Assembly (NCBI GenBank): GCA_019356535.1
Contig: CP037918.1
Location: forward strand, 2,630,501 to 2,694,500
Reading direction: 5' to 3'
Source: Chromatiaceae bacterium
Lineage (GTDB): Bacteria > Pseudomonadota > Gammaproteobacteria > Chromatiales > Chromatiaceae
DNA: 64,000 nt
In this document: positions 9,230-17,794 of the stretch, piece after piece
Numbering within the stretch: position 1 is the stretch's first letter
Layout: the number at the start of each line of letters is the position of its first letter
Made by a program: the position numbers and the translations under genes
Notes under the pieces: generated by a model
Told to the model about the DNA's origin: nothing
Database searches by the model: none
Seen by the model: only the letters and a program-made list of their open reading frames with translations

Positions 9230-11848
9230 TTTCTGCCGCAGGTAGATGATGTCCGAGCTGCTGCTGCGGATCCCGAAGCTGATCAGCGCCGTGGGGTCGA
9301 CATCACCCACCCCGCTCCAGTCGTATCTCAGCCAAGCCGGGGCCACCATGCGCAGACGCAGCACGCCGGCGTGGTTCACACCCGGCGGTGCGAGGTGCAG
9401 GTTGAAATCCGCCTGCTCGGGCGTGGCGCGCAACTGCCAGGCGGACTCGCCGGGATCAGCGCAAGCTGCCGCGCCGCTCAGGCCAGCGCTGTCCCACACG
9501 CAGGTGTCGGCCGGAGCCAGACTGTCGTCGGCATCGACGTCTTCGATCACGATACGGCCGACCGGTGTGCAATGGTCATCGGCATTGGCCAGGAAACCCA
9601 GTGCGCTGCCTGCGTAGTATTCGACGCGTGCCGGCACCGCCAAAGTCTGCAACTCCGGCCCCTCGGCATTGCTCAGCGCCAAACGGCCATAGCGCAGCGG
9701 CACGCCATTCGGTGCAATTGCCAGGTCGATGCGGCCCGAGGTCACAGCATCGGTATCGGTGACCGATTGCAGGATCAGGCGAATATCACTGGTAAAAGGT
9801 GCGATCTGCGCCAGGGCGTCGTGCGCGTAAGTGAAACGGTCTCCCACCAGTGACAAAGTCAGGCTGCCGTCTCCGTTGTCCACCAGCAGCCGCGAGCCGG
9901 CCTGCATGGTCAGTGCCAGCGGGCTGCCCCCGTCGGCGCTGAGCGCCGAGGCGTCGGCCACAGGCTCGACAAATGCCAGCCCGGCCACGTCCAGTTTCAT
10001 GTAGTCGCCGGTGTAGTTGCGAGTGATCGTCCCGGCGCGACTGCGTGCCTCGATGCGCAGGCTGGGCGGCAGCTCGTAGCCGATGGCCTGGCCGATGTAG
10101 CTGAAGCCGCCGCAGCTGTTCGCCAGGCGCCCCGGGTCGTTCACCGACACGACCAGGCTGGCCGGCACGAAACGCCCGATCCAGGCCGAAGAGTCAGCAT
10201 TGGCGATGTCGCAACCAATGCGCCCGGTGGCGTCCGCCTGGGTGGTGCTGCTACCGGCCAGGCAGTCTCCCCCTGCATCCACAGCGGTGAAATCGCTGTC
10301 GCGGATGGCGCCGGGGCGGAAGCGGAAAGCCCCCACCTCGTCGTAACGGAAGTCGCTGCCGGCGGCACGCCCGCTCGCCGGATCGGCCGGTGCGAACCCG
10401 CCTTGCAGGCGGCCGCTGGCCACCGCGCCGGCATGCGCCTCGACCGGATCGGCGCTCAGCGCCGGGGTACCGTCATAGCCAGGGCCGGCACTCACCGCAA
10501 GCGCGAAGGCATCGCCGGCGACCGCCTTGGGCAAGCCGGAGGCAGTCGCGTTGTCCAGTGCCGGGGCCTCGAGCACGAAACCCGCCGGTCGCACGGCAAA
10601 GCGGTCGGCCGAGCAGGCGACCAGCGGGGTGTCACCGCTGTCATCGCGCACTCGGCAACGCAGCGAGCGCCAGGCACGATCCACGCGGAAAGTGCGGCTG
10701 CGCACGCGTCCGCCATCGGCCGGTTCGAACACTAGGGTCTGCGTGCTGCCGGCGACTACCGGCAGGGTGGCACAGGCGCCCCCCCCCGAGGCATCCACCA
10801 GTTCGACGCTGACACGGCGCTCGTCGTCGGCGGCGTAATCACCCGCCACCGCATCGGCTGCACCGTCGCCGTCACTGTCGCGCAATGCGATCACATCCAG
10901 GCTGAAACCGACGCCTGCCAGGCGCGTGAGCAACCGCCCGGTGATCGCATCCTGCCCCGGCTGCACGCAATTGAAGCCATCGGCCTCGGCGGTCACCGGG
11001 GCCGTCCCACCGGTGCAGATCCCGGGCACATCCAGGTCGGCCAGAGCCGCGGCATCGTAGCTCACCCGGCCCTTCACCTCGATGTCGTCCTGCGCCGAGA
11101 TGGCGCCGAACCACTGTATCCGCTTATCCAGCTTGACCTCGTCGCCCCCGTGCAGGAAGGCCGACACCGTAATCCGTTCCTTGAGTTCGACCTTGTCGTA
11201 GGCAAGGATGAACAGGCGCGCCGGGTCCCCCCCGTGGCCGACCGAGGGCGCATTGATCAACACGCCCTTTCTCAGTTTCAGCTTGTCGCGCACGTACAGG
11301 CGGGCAGTACCCGCACCCTCTACCAGGATACGTGCCCTCTCCCTTGCCTCCAGCTTCTCGATCCAGTAGTCCACACCGGCACGCAGGACCAGTACCGACT
11401 GCTTATCCAGCTTGAGCTTGCGGATACGATAACGGGTGAACGCCGCATCGACTTCCAGGCGGGCACGCCTGCCGACCTTCACCTCCTTGTAGTCGGCGTT
11501 GCCATCACTGCCGAGCCGGAAGCTGGCGCCGGCAGGCACTCGGATCTTGAGCCTGCTCCTGCTGCGCTGAAAGGCAGGGGCCGCCGGGGCCGGCGCCAGG
11601 CTGCCCGAGGCCTGGCAATCGGTATTGCCGCAACTGGGCACACGGCCCTTGTTCTTCACTTTCCCCGTATCCAGCAAGCCATCGGAATCACCGAGCAACT
11701 GACCGCGGTCCTTGAATTCGATCTTCCCCTCGTCGCTGGTGTTCTGCAGACCGCTGGGCCAGAGCAGGGCACAACTTCCGGCATCGGCGTGGGCCAGCCG
11801 CAACGACAACAACAGGAACCACAACACCCCCAGGAGACAAGTCTTCAT
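9227..11848 (-). CDS. mshQ: MSHA-associated surface protein MshQ (DUF6701)
   Basis: An 873-residue exported protein, the distal gene of the pilin operon. It has a signal peptide (residues 1-21, cleavage near AHADA) and a Lys/Arg-rich region at about 90-260 with repeated KLK, KVEL and KLDK strands suggesting a beta-helix or stacked-strand domain. The rest is a long beta-rich region with many conserved Cys (GICTGG, CATLPVV, SLRCRVRDD, DCLAGSS, DDHCTP) that resembles the DUF6701 region of MshQ. In MSHA loci MshQ is a large, variable protein thought to act outside the cell, perhaps at the tip. It overlaps mshP by four bases. Position and C-terminus support the name; the N-terminal half is divergent. 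Confidence 0.75.
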   Translation of the reverse strand: MKTCLLGVLWFLLLSLRLAHADAGSCALLWPSGLQNTSDEGKIEFKDRGQLLGDSDGLLDTGKVKNKGRVPSCGNTDCQASGSLAPAPAAPAFQRSRSRLKIRVPAGASFRLGSDGNADYKEVKVGRRARLEVDAAFTRYRIRKLKLDKQSVLVLRAGVDYWIEKLEARERARILVEGAGTARLYVRDKLKLRKGVLINAPSVGHGGDPARLFILAYDKVELKERITVSAFLHGGDEVKLDKRIQWFGAISAQDDIEVKGRVSYDAAALADLDVPGICTGGTAPVTAEADGFNCVQPGQDAITGRLLTRLAGVGFSLDVIALRDSDGDGAADAVAGDYAADDERRVSVELVDASGGGACATLPVVAGSTQTLVFEPADGGRVRSRTFRVDRAWRSLRCRVRDDSGDTPLVACSADRFAVRPAGFVLEAPALDNATASGLPKAVAGDAFALAVSAGPGYDGTPALSADPVEAHAGAVASGRLQGGFAPADPASGRAAGSDFRYDEVGAFRFRPGAIRDSDFTAVDAGGDCLAGSSTTQADATGRIGCDIANADSSAWIGRFVPASLVVSVNDPGRLANSCGGFSYIGQAIGYELPPSLRIEARSRAGTITRNYTGDYMKLDVAGLAFVEPVADASALSADGGSPLALTMQAGSRLLVDNGDGSLTLSLVGDRFTYAHDALAQIAPFTSDIRLILQSVTDTDAVTSGRIDLAIAPNGVPLRYGRLALSNAEGPELQTLAVPARVEYYAGSALGFLANADDHCTPVGRIVIEDVDADDSLAPADTCVWDSAGLSGAAACADPGESAWQLRATPEQADFNLHLAPPGVNHAGVLRLRMVAPAWLRYDWSGVGDVDPTALISFGIRSSSSDIIYLRQK

Positions 11849-12243
11849 GGGCCCTCCAGTGTGGCGCGCAGGGTGCGCGAGACATAATCGATATGGCCGA
11901 AGGCATTACGCTCGGCGGTGACCGTGACGTCATAGACGGTGTAGTGCAAGGCGCCCTCGGTCACCGGCCAGGCATCGCAGCGCGCGATGCGCACGCTGAA
12001 GCCCTCGATGGACAATGGCCCCGCCAGCGCGGGACAGGCGCCGTCGCGGCGCAGGCGATGCGCCAGCCATTCCAGCCCGCTATGGGCAGCATATTGCGCA
12101 CGCAACCCTTGCGCCGACATCGCCACCTGAAGGTGCTGGGCACTGCCGATCTGCACCATGTAGGCCCCCAGCAGGCTGACCACCACCAGCACGAACAGGG
12201 TGCCGATCAATGAAAAGCCCCGTTGGTGCTGCCTGACGCTCAT
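11845..12243 (-). CDS. mshP: MSHA minor pilin-like protein MshP
   Basis: A 132-residue pseudopilin-like protein. The leader MSVRQHQRG is followed by FSLIGTLFVLVVVSLLGAYM; the residue five places after the cleavage point is Gly rather than the usual Glu, as in MshP and GspK/PilX-type subunits. The frame stays open upstream through mshO, but ATG at 12243 is chosen because it gives the prepilin leader and overlaps the mshO stop by four bases. It likely belongs to the tip or initiation complex of minor pilins. Confidence 0.8.
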   Translation of the reverse strand: MSVRQHQRGFSLIGTLFVLVVVSLLGAYMVQIGSAQHLQVAMSAQGLRAQYAAHSGLEWLAHRLRRDGACPALAGPLSIEGFSVRIARCDAWPVTEGALHYTVYDVTVTAERNAFGHIDYVSRTLRATLEGP

Positions 12244-13133
12244 GGCCGGTTCACCACCTGCACCTGCTGGCTGAGCGCGACCCGCTCGCCGTCCTGTTCG
12301 ATCACCAGGTACAGCTGCAACACCCCGTTGCGCGCGGCCGCCCCCGTCCGGTAATCGAAGCGACAGTCGGTAACATGATCGGCGAGCAGGGCCGGCTCCG
12401 CCGGGTTGTCCAGGACCATCAGCTCGGCGGCGCTGTCCACTGCCGTCTCGTCGGCCACGATGGGGTACCCGGCATAGCGGGTGAGCGTGCCCGCCGAGAG
12501 GTCGCACAGATACTTCAGGGGGCCGTCCAGCAGGAAGAAACGTCGCCCGGGCGAAGGGGCCGGAAAGGCGCGCTGCCCCCCGGCGAAACCACCGTTGTCG
12601 AAACGGATGTGCAACGGCGCGGTCTCGATGGCCCGCAAGGTGGCGATGTTGTCGCCAGCCCAGGCGTCGCTCCCGCGAAAGCCGGTGTTGTAGATGGCGA
12701 CACAGGCCGCGCGGCCGGCACGACAGTCGGCCGGATCGGTACCGGTGAGCGGGGGCTCGGCCAGGTCCAGTGGACCGATCACCGCGAAACGCTGATCCGC
12801 ATCGGCAGGATTGAAGGACAACACATCTCCCGGCGGCGCGCTGCGGTAACGGCCGCCTGCGACCACGTGCAACAGCTCGACGCAACGCCCGCCACAGCCG
12901 ACACGCAGGCTGTTGGGCAGGGCCTGGGCCACGTCGCGCGCCAGACGTGTCATGGCGATTTCCGCTATACCGACCAGCTCGGCGCGCCGGCTCACCGCCA
13001 CGTAGGCCTCGATGGGCGCGGTGATGAAGCGCGAGGCCAGCCCGGCGAGGATGCCGGTGAGCACCAGCACCACCACCAGCTCGACCAGGGTGAACCCCTT
13101 TTGCCCTTGCCACCGTGCCATACCGCACCTCAT
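12240..13133 (-). CDS. mshO: MSHA minor pilin MshO
   Basis: A 297-residue prepilin-like protein with a type IV leader (cleavage after Gly in QGQKG, mature FTLVELVVVL with Glu5), a hydrophobic helix up to about residue 40, and a large C-terminal beta domain. Several Cys pairs appear (CGGRC, DCRAGRAAC). Size and position between mshD and mshP fit MshO. Two Met codons precede the leader (13133 and 13121); the upstream one overlaps mshD by four bases and is used here. Minor pilins of this set are expected to prime pilus assembly. Confidence 0.82.
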   Translation of the reverse strand: MRCGMARWQGQKGFTLVELVVVLVLTGILAGLASRFITAPIEAYVAVSRRAELVGIAEIAMTRLARDVAQALPNSLRVGCGGRCVELLHVVAGGRYRSAPPGDVLSFNPADADQRFAVIGPLDLAEPPLTGTDPADCRAGRAACVAIYNTGFRGSDAWAGDNIATLRAIETAPLHIRFDNGGFAGGQRAFPAPSPGRRFFLLDGPLKYLCDLSAGTLTRYAGYPIVADETAVDSAAELMVLDNPAEPALLADHVTDCRFDYRTGAAARNGVLQLYLVIEQDGERVALSQQVQVVNRP

Positions 13134-13606
13134 TCGAACCGCCAGGCCGCCAGGCTCAGGGTGAAATCGGCATCGGCTGCATGCCTCACCCGCACCTCGA
13201 TGCGCTGTCCGTTCGCCCCTTCCAGGGTGCCAGGCCGCACCGAGACGTTCACCCGCCAGGCCGCAAGCCCGGCCACCGGCTGACCGTTCTGGTCGATCAC
13301 GCCCTGGTCCGAGAGACCGTCATAGTCGTTGACATCGTCGTAGGTGGCGCGCTGCTCGCCGGCCTCGGGCCCACCGGTATCGCCGCCCGCGGGGTCGGTG
13401 GGGGCACGTGACAGGATCTCTTCCATGTAGGCCTGGGCGATGGCATTGGCCTGGGTCAGGCGCATGGGGTCGGCACTGTGCTGCACGGTCTGCGCGATGA
13501 CCATCAGGATGCCGGTAATGCTCACCGACAGCACCACCACCGAGACCACCAGTTCGACCAGGGTGGCACCACACATCCGCCGACGGGGAGCAATGCTACC
13601 GTTCAT
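13130..13606 (-). CDS. mshD: MSHA minor pilin MshD
   Basis: A 158-residue prepilin-like protein. The leader ends at Gly13 and the mature N-terminus would be ATLVELVVSV, with Ala instead of the usual Phe at +1 and Glu at +5. The hydrophobic helix runs to about residue 40, followed by a short alpha/beta domain. Position after mshC and before mshO identifies it as MshD. Overlaps of four bases on both sides indicate a tightly coupled operon. Confidence 0.8.
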   Translation of the reverse strand: MNGSIAPRRRMCGATLVELVVSVVVLSVSITGILMVIAQTVQHSADPMRLTQANAIAQAYMEEILSRAPTDPAGGDTGGPEAGEQRATYDDVNDYDGLSDQGVIDQNGQPVAGLAAWRVNVSVRPGTLEGANGQRIEVRVRHAADADFTLSLAAWRFE

Positions 13607-14094
13607 CGGTGAGCAAACCCGGTGACCGGTTCCACCCGCAGCACCAGGTCACCGATGGTGACCGTCTGCACGCTGCGCAACGGCTGGCCGGTGGTCGTCT
13701 GCCAGGGCCGCCCGCCACTGTCGAAATACAGATCCAGCGCGCCGCTGGACACCCCGGCCGGCGTGTGGCCCGACCAGTGCTCGCCACCGGGCCGGGCCAG
13801 CGCCCTGGTGAAATCACCCGCAGTGCAGCTCGTGGCGCGCTGCCAGAGATCGAAGCCGTCGGCGCCCACGCGGATGCGGGTATCGCAGCCGGTGGCCACT
13901 GCGGTGCGCTGGGCGAAGCGCACCGCCGAGAGCACCGCGTCGGCGTGCCCCATGGCGGCGAAACGGTCGGTGGCGAAGAAGCGAGGCAAGGCCACAGCGG
14001 CCAGCACCCCCAGTATCGACAGGGTCACGACCAGCTCCAGCAGGGTGAATCCCCGGTGAGCGCCGTTCGCACTTTCGACCCCGTCGCCGGCCAT
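13603..14094 (-). CDS. mshC: MSHA minor pilin MshC
   Basis: A 163-residue pseudopilin of the GspH/FimT type. After a 15-residue leader (GAHRG) it has FTLLELVVTLSILGVLAAVA and then a small beta domain with one internal Cys pair (TGCDTRI and SCTAGDF). It sits directly after the major pilin gene mshA (26-base gap) and overlaps mshD by four bases, the order mshA-C-D-O-P-Q seen in MSHA loci. Confidence 0.82.
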   Translation of the reverse strand: MAGDGVESANGAHRGFTLLELVVTLSILGVLAAVALPRFFATDRFAAMGHADAVLSAVRFAQRTAVATGCDTRIRVGADGFDLWQRATSCTAGDFTRALARPGGEHWSGHTPAGVSSGALDLYFDSGGRPWQTTTGQPLRSVQTVTIGDLVLRVEPVTGFAHR

Positions 14095-14120
14095 GGTGAC
14101 GCCGCCCCGGGAAAGGATGG

Positions 14121-14618
14121 TCAGGGATTGGTGACAACGACGGTACCGTCATTCGCGTCGTACACAAATTTTCTTGTGGTCGTCGTATCGCCCCGGTAGG
14201 TATAGGTGCAGGTCTGAGCCCCTGTATCTGCCTTGGCCCAGTAGTCGGGCTTGCCGACACCATCAACATCGACCGACGGTGGATTCTGCATCAACCCCTT
14301 CCATATCCCCACACAATCCGAGTCTGATCCCAACGTATCAGTCCCCCGGATAGCGACGGGCCACCCCGAGGCGTTGGTACGAATATCACCGGACCCGAAG
14401 CCGGTAAGCTGTTTGGAACCGTCACCACCTTCCGCAAGCCACTGGGCATGGGCCATCGCCACGCCGGCCGAAAAACTGCCCGCCACGCCAGCCACCGCGG
14501 CCTGATGGGCCTGGTCCTGCACGTTCATGAACTTGGGCAGTGCCGTGGCGGCCAGAATGCCCAGGATGATGATGACCACCACCAGTTCGATCAGCGTAAA
14601 ACCTGCCTGTCTTTTCAT
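14121..14618 (-). CDS. mshA: MSHA major pilin MshA (or MshB)
   Basis: A 165-residue type IV pilin: short leader MKRQAG, cleavage before Phe7, mature FTLIELVVVIIILGILAATA with Glu5, then a globular head with two Cys (SDCVGIW and QTCTYTY) forming the likely disulfide loop near the C-terminus. As the first gene of the minus-strand operon it should be the main structural pilin. Only one such gene is present, so separate MshA and MshB roles cannot be assigned. A good RBS (GAGGG/AAGGA) lies upstream of the ATG. Expression is probably driven from the 174-base gap after yggX. Confidence 0.85.
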   Translation of the reverse strand: MKRQAGFTLIELVVVIIILGILAATALPKFMNVQDQAHQAAVAGVAGSFSAGVAMAHAQWLAEGGDGSKQLTGFGSGDIRTNASGWPVAIRGTDTLGSDSDCVGIWKGLMQNPPSVDVDGVGKPDYWAKADTGAQTCTYTYRGDTTTTRKFVYDANDGTVVVTNP

Positions 14619-14792
14619 ATCCTTGCCCTCGCAACAGGGTACACAAGACCAACGACCGCGCAGACACGGCCGTCACCTGCTGCCGGTAACGGCAGGAAAT
14701 GCGGAGACTTTAGCGAATGGTTGGGCCGGGGAACGGACCTCCTACATGCAGGAGTGACGTCCCCGCCGCGAACATTCGGTCTGGAGAGGTTT

Positions 14793-15059
14793 CTATTGCG
14801 GACGAAATTCCGGCGGGGTATCGACACCATCGCCGAAGAAGTATTTCTCCATCTGCTCCTCGAGGAACTTGCGCGCCTTGGGATCGATGGGACTCAGGCG
14901 GTACTCGTTGATCAGCATGGTCTGGTGGCGCAGCCATTCTTGCCAGGCCTGCTTGGAGACGTTTTCGAAGATGCGCTGACCCAGCTCGCCCGGGTAGGGC
15001 TGGCGGTCGAGGCCCTCAGCCTCACGCTTGAGTTTCACGCAGTTGACGACTCTACCCAT
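14793..15059 (-). CDS. yggX: Fe(2+)-trafficking protein YggX
   Basis: An 88-residue protein matching the YggX family across its length: N-terminal [18 protein letters not shown] with the conserved Cys7, then [25 protein letters not shown] and a C-terminal [11 protein letters not shown]. YggX protects Fe-S clusters against oxidation and may traffic Fe(2+). It follows mutY, an Fe-S glycosylase, as in Escherichia coli, and here overlaps the end of mutY by 25 bases in another frame. Confidence 0.95.
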   Translation of the reverse strand: MGRVVNCVKLKREAEGLDRQPYPGELGQRIFENVSKQAWQEWLRHQTMLINEYRLSPIDPKARKFLEEQMEKYFFGDGVDTPPEFRPQ

Positions 15060-16120
15060 GGTGTTTCCCCTGTCTCTGGTTGTTCGATCTCGCGCAGCAG
15101 GCGGGCAACCGGCGCGGCCAGTCCCAGCGCTGCCAGCTCGCGGGAATGGTACCAGCGCAGTCTATCGCCATCGGCCACCCCGCATCCCGCTTTCTCGAGG
15201 CGGATTTCGCGCGGCAAGATCTCGAGATGGAAATGGCTGAAGGTATGGCGCCGTGATGGCAGTGCGCGTGCCGTGCCGATCGGATGGTAGCCCTGGCCCC
15301 GACACCAGGCCAGAGGATCGGCATCCGCGGGCAGCTCGGGCAGGCTCCAAAGCCCCCCCCAGACCCCTTCCGCGGGGCGTCGCTCCAGCAGCACCCGGCC
15401 CTCGGGATCGCGTACCAGCAGCATCTGCACCCTGCGCTCCGGCAGAGGGCGGCGCGGCTTGCGGCCGGGGAAATCGGCCTGGCGTCCCTGCCTGCGGGCC
15501 GCGCAGTCGGCGGCCAGCGGGCAACGCTCGCACGCCGGTCGGCTACGGGTACAGAGGGTCGCTCCCAGGTCCATCATCGCCTGGTTGTACTCGGCCACCC
15601 GTTCATCCGGCGTGAGTGCCTCGGCCAGGCTCCAGAGCGTGCGCGCCACCGCCGCCTGTCCCGGCCAGCCCGGTATGGCGTGGTGCCGAGCCAGCACCCG
15701 CTTGACGTTGCCGTCGAGAATGGCGTGCCGCTGGCCCAGCGCCAGCGACAGGATGGCTCCGGCGGTGGAACGTCCGATGCCGGGCAGGGTCTGCAAGGTG
15801 TCGATGTCTTCGGGCAGGCGACCACCGTGTTCGGCCACGGCCTGACGCGCGGCACGGTGCAGGTTGCGCGCCCGCGCGTAGTAGCCCAGTCCCGACCAGT
15901 GCGCCAGCACCTCGTCCTCCGATGCCGCAGCCAGGCTGGCCAGGTCGGGGAAACGCGCCATGAAGCGCTGGTAGTAGGGAATCACGGTGGCCACCTGGGT
16001 CTGTTGCAGCATGATCTCGGAGACCCACACCGCGTAGGGATCACCGGGTCGCTGCCAGGGCAGGTCGTGACGGCCATGCACATCGAACCAGGCAAGCAGG
16101 CGCGCGGCAAAGTCGTTCAT
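15035..16120 (-). CDS. mutY: A/G-specific adenine DNA glycosylase MutY
   Basis: A 361-residue base-excision repair glycosylase that removes adenine mispaired with 8-oxoguanine. It has the N-terminal helix-hairpin-helix domain ([12 protein letters not shown]), the LPWQ start motif, and a 4Fe-4S loop with Cys spacing C-x6-C-x2-C-x5-C ([17 protein letters not shown]). The C-terminal NUDIX-like domain reads 8-oxoG ([20 protein letters not shown]). The frame is open further upstream, but [20 protein letters not shown] at 16120 matches the family start and overlaps the DUF2007 stop by four bases. Yggx follows with a 25-base overlap. Confidence 0.95.
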   Translation of the reverse strand: MNDFAARLLAWFDVHGRHDLPWQRPGDPYAVWVSEIMLQQTQVATVIPYYQRFMARFPDLASLAAASEDEVLAHWSGLGYYARARNLHRAARQAVAEHGGRLPEDIDTLQTLPGIGRSTAGAILSLALGQRHAILDGNVKRVLARHHAIPGWPGQAAVARTLWSLAEALTPDERVAEYNQAMMDLGATLCTRSRPACERCPLAADCAARRQGRQADFPGRKPRRPLPERRVQMLLVRDPEGRVLLERRPAEGVWGGLWSLPELPADADPLAWCRGQGYHPIGTARALPSRRHTFSHFHLEILPREIRLEKAGCGVADGDRLRWYHSRELAALGLAAPVARLLREIEQPETGETPWVESSTA

Positions 16121-16431
16121 TCCGAACGGCCCCTCCCACAGTGCCAGCACAGATCGAAGCCGGCCTCTACCTCGGTACCGCAAGTGCAACACCAGGGCAC
16201 GCCCGGCTGGGCGCCGGCACGGCGCGAAAGGAATTCTTCGAGCAACTGCCGCGCTCGCTGTACGTCGTCGTCCTCCAGCACCCAGACCATGGGGAACTGC
16301 AGTGCCGGCAGCTCGCCGGCAGCCGCCGACTGGTAACGCCCCAGCACGGTCGCGCGGACGTGCGACGCGCCCAGCCAGTCGCACAGCAGCTGGGCCTCGA
16401 TCTCGTCATTTGCCTGGTAGAGCGCTTGCAT
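16117..16431 (-). CDS. DUF2007 protein with C-terminal zinc ribbon
   Basis: A 104-residue protein. Residues 1-70 fit the DUF2007 (putative signal-transducing) fold: QANDEIEAQLLCDWLGASHV, then VWVLEDDDVQRARQLLEEF. The tail is a small zinc ribbon with Cys81-x2-Cys84 and Cys95-x2-Cys98. The start ATG at 16431 is supported by the family N-terminus. It is translationally coupled to mutY by a four-base overlap, which may only reflect operon packing. The biochemical function of the family is not established. Confidence 0.75.
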   Translation of the reverse strand: MQALYQANDEIEAQLLCDWLGASHVRATVLGRYQSAAAGELPALQFPMVWVLEDDDVQRARQLLEEFLSRRAGAQPGVPWCCTCGTEVEAGFDLCWHCGRGRSE

Positions 16432-16505
16432 ACTGACAGTGTAACCTGTCCCGTAAGCTTTCCTGGCACAGGGAATAAAGCCGGCGCCTGCCCGTCTTTG
16501 CGCAC

Positions 16506-17075
16506 ATGAAGAAGAAAAATACCCCTTCCCTGCTGGAACGACTGGGCCGCACCCGCCGCCTGCGCAACGCCATCTGCGAAGAGCGCGAGCGGTTGTACCG
16601 GTTGGCGTGGTCCTGGTCGCACGATCAGCACATGGCCGAAGACTTGGTCCAGGAAACGCTGGCCCGGGCACTCGATAAGCTGGACAGCCTGCGCGACGAG
16701 ACGCGCCTGGCCGTGTGGCTGACCCGGATCATGGCCAACCTGTTCCGTGACCAGTTCAGACGGCAGCGCGAGGATACCGGTCAGGATACCGAACCTGTCA
16801 CCGAGGAGACCCCGGAGGAGGCCGCGGACCGTTCGCAGCTGGTGCAGCACACCCGCGAAGCGATCGCCGCCCTCAACGATGATCACCGCCAGATCATCAC
16901 GTTGGTGGATCTCGCCGGCTTCAGCTACGCCGACGCCGCGCAGATCCTGGATGTCCCGGTCGGGACCGTGATGAGCCGCCTCTCGCGCGCCCGCGGGCGC
17001 CTGCGCGAGCTGCTCACTCAGGTCCATCTCAACGACCGGGTCGTGGTCCCTCTCAGGAAAAGGAACGCGTCATGA
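16506..17075 (+). CDS. ECF sigma factor (DsrE operon)
   Basis: A 189-residue extracytoplasmic-function sigma factor. Region sigma2 covers about residues 25-95 (HMAEDLVQETLARAL, the core-binding and -10 recognition part). A short acidic linker follows, and sigma4 covers about 115-170 (ALNDDHRQIITLVDLAGFSY, then PVGTVMSRLSRARGRL, the -35-binding helix-turn-helix). It is the first gene of a three-gene operon and overlaps the following anti-sigma gene by four bases, the usual arrangement for a sigma factor held by its membrane anti-sigma partner. The divergent neighbour is the DUF2007 gene; the 74-base gap should hold the promoter, but I could not identify an ECF-type motif with confidence. Confidence 0.92.
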   Translation: MKKKNTPSLLERLGRTRRLRNAICEERERLYRLAWSWSHDQHMAEDLVQETLARALDKLDSLRDETRLAVWLTRIMANLFRDQFRRQREDTGQDTEPVTEETPEEAADRSQLVQHTREAIAALNDDHRQIITLVDLAGFSYADAAQILDVPVGTVMSRLSRARGRLRELLTQVHLNDRVVVPLRKRNAS

Positions 17076-17794
17076 CCAATAACAGTGACATTGACCTCAA
17101 CGCCTACGTCGACGGCGAGCTCACCCCGCAGGAACGGGTGCGGGTGCTCGAGGCCATCCAGCAGGATTCGGCGCTGGCGCGCGAGGTGTGCGAACTGAAC
17201 AATCTGAAAAGCCAGCTCCAGCTGGCCTACGCCAACCCACCGGGGATTGTCGCCTGCAAGATCGCACGAGGAAGCCGGCACTGGCTGACGCTCGCCGCCA
17301 GCCTGCTGATGCTGGCGGTGGGCCTGCTGGGAGGCTGGCTGGTGGGCAACGAGACCCAGGCACAGGACCGGCTGGTGGTACTCGACCCGGAAGGGCGCGG
17401 CCAGGCACCGGCTTCCGCCGACAGCGAAGAGACGCGCATCGTCTTCCACCTGACCACACCCGACCAGACCGCTGCCGGCGAACTGCTCGACGACGTGGAA
17501 CAGATGCTGGCTGCCTACGAGGCCGATGGCAAACCGCTGCGGGTCGAGATCGTGAGCAACGGCGAAGGCCTGGCCTTCCTGCGCGAGCGTCTCAGCCACT
17601 ACAAGGAGCGCATCCGTCACCTGGCCCAGCGTTACAGGAACCTGACCTTCGTTGCCTGCAAGAACACCATCCAGCGCCTGGAGGTCAAACAGGGCATTGA
17701 GGTCGAGATCGTGCCTGAAGCTGAGATCATCGACTCCGGCGTCAGCCACGTGGTCAAGCGCCAGAAGGAAGGCTGGAGCTACATCCGGGTCTGA
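17072..17794 (+). CDS. Anti-sigma factor fused to a DsrE domain
   Basis: A 240-residue bitopic protein with an uncommon domain order. Residues 1-55 look like the helical anti-sigma domain (LNAYVDGELTPQERVRVLEA) but lack the H-x3-C-x2-C zinc motif: the matching stretch is AIQQDSALAREV. A membrane helix spans about 71-91. Residues 122-240 form a DsrE/YchN-like domain (RIVFHLTTP at the start, then LRVEIVSNGEGLAFL), with one candidate active Cys at 196 (TFVACKNT) and the C-terminal DSGVSHVVKRQKEGWSYI. Topology predicts a cytoplasmic sigma-binding end and a periplasmic DsrE sensor. It lies between the sigma gene and a secreted DsrE protein whose C-terminus is alike (DSGVAELARLQQQGYIYI). The role is inferred. 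Confidence 0.85.
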   Translation: MTNNSDIDLNAYVDGELTPQERVRVLEAIQQDSALAREVCELNNLKSQLQLAYANPPGIVACKIARGSRHWLTLAASLLMLAVGLLGGWLVGNETQAQDRLVVLDPEGRGQAPASADSEETRIVFHLTTPDQTAAGELLDDVEQMLAAYEADGKPLRVEIVSNGEGLAFLRERLSHYKERIRHLAQRYRNLTFVACKNTIQRLEVKQGIEVEIVPEAEIIDSGVSHVVKRQKEGWSYIRV

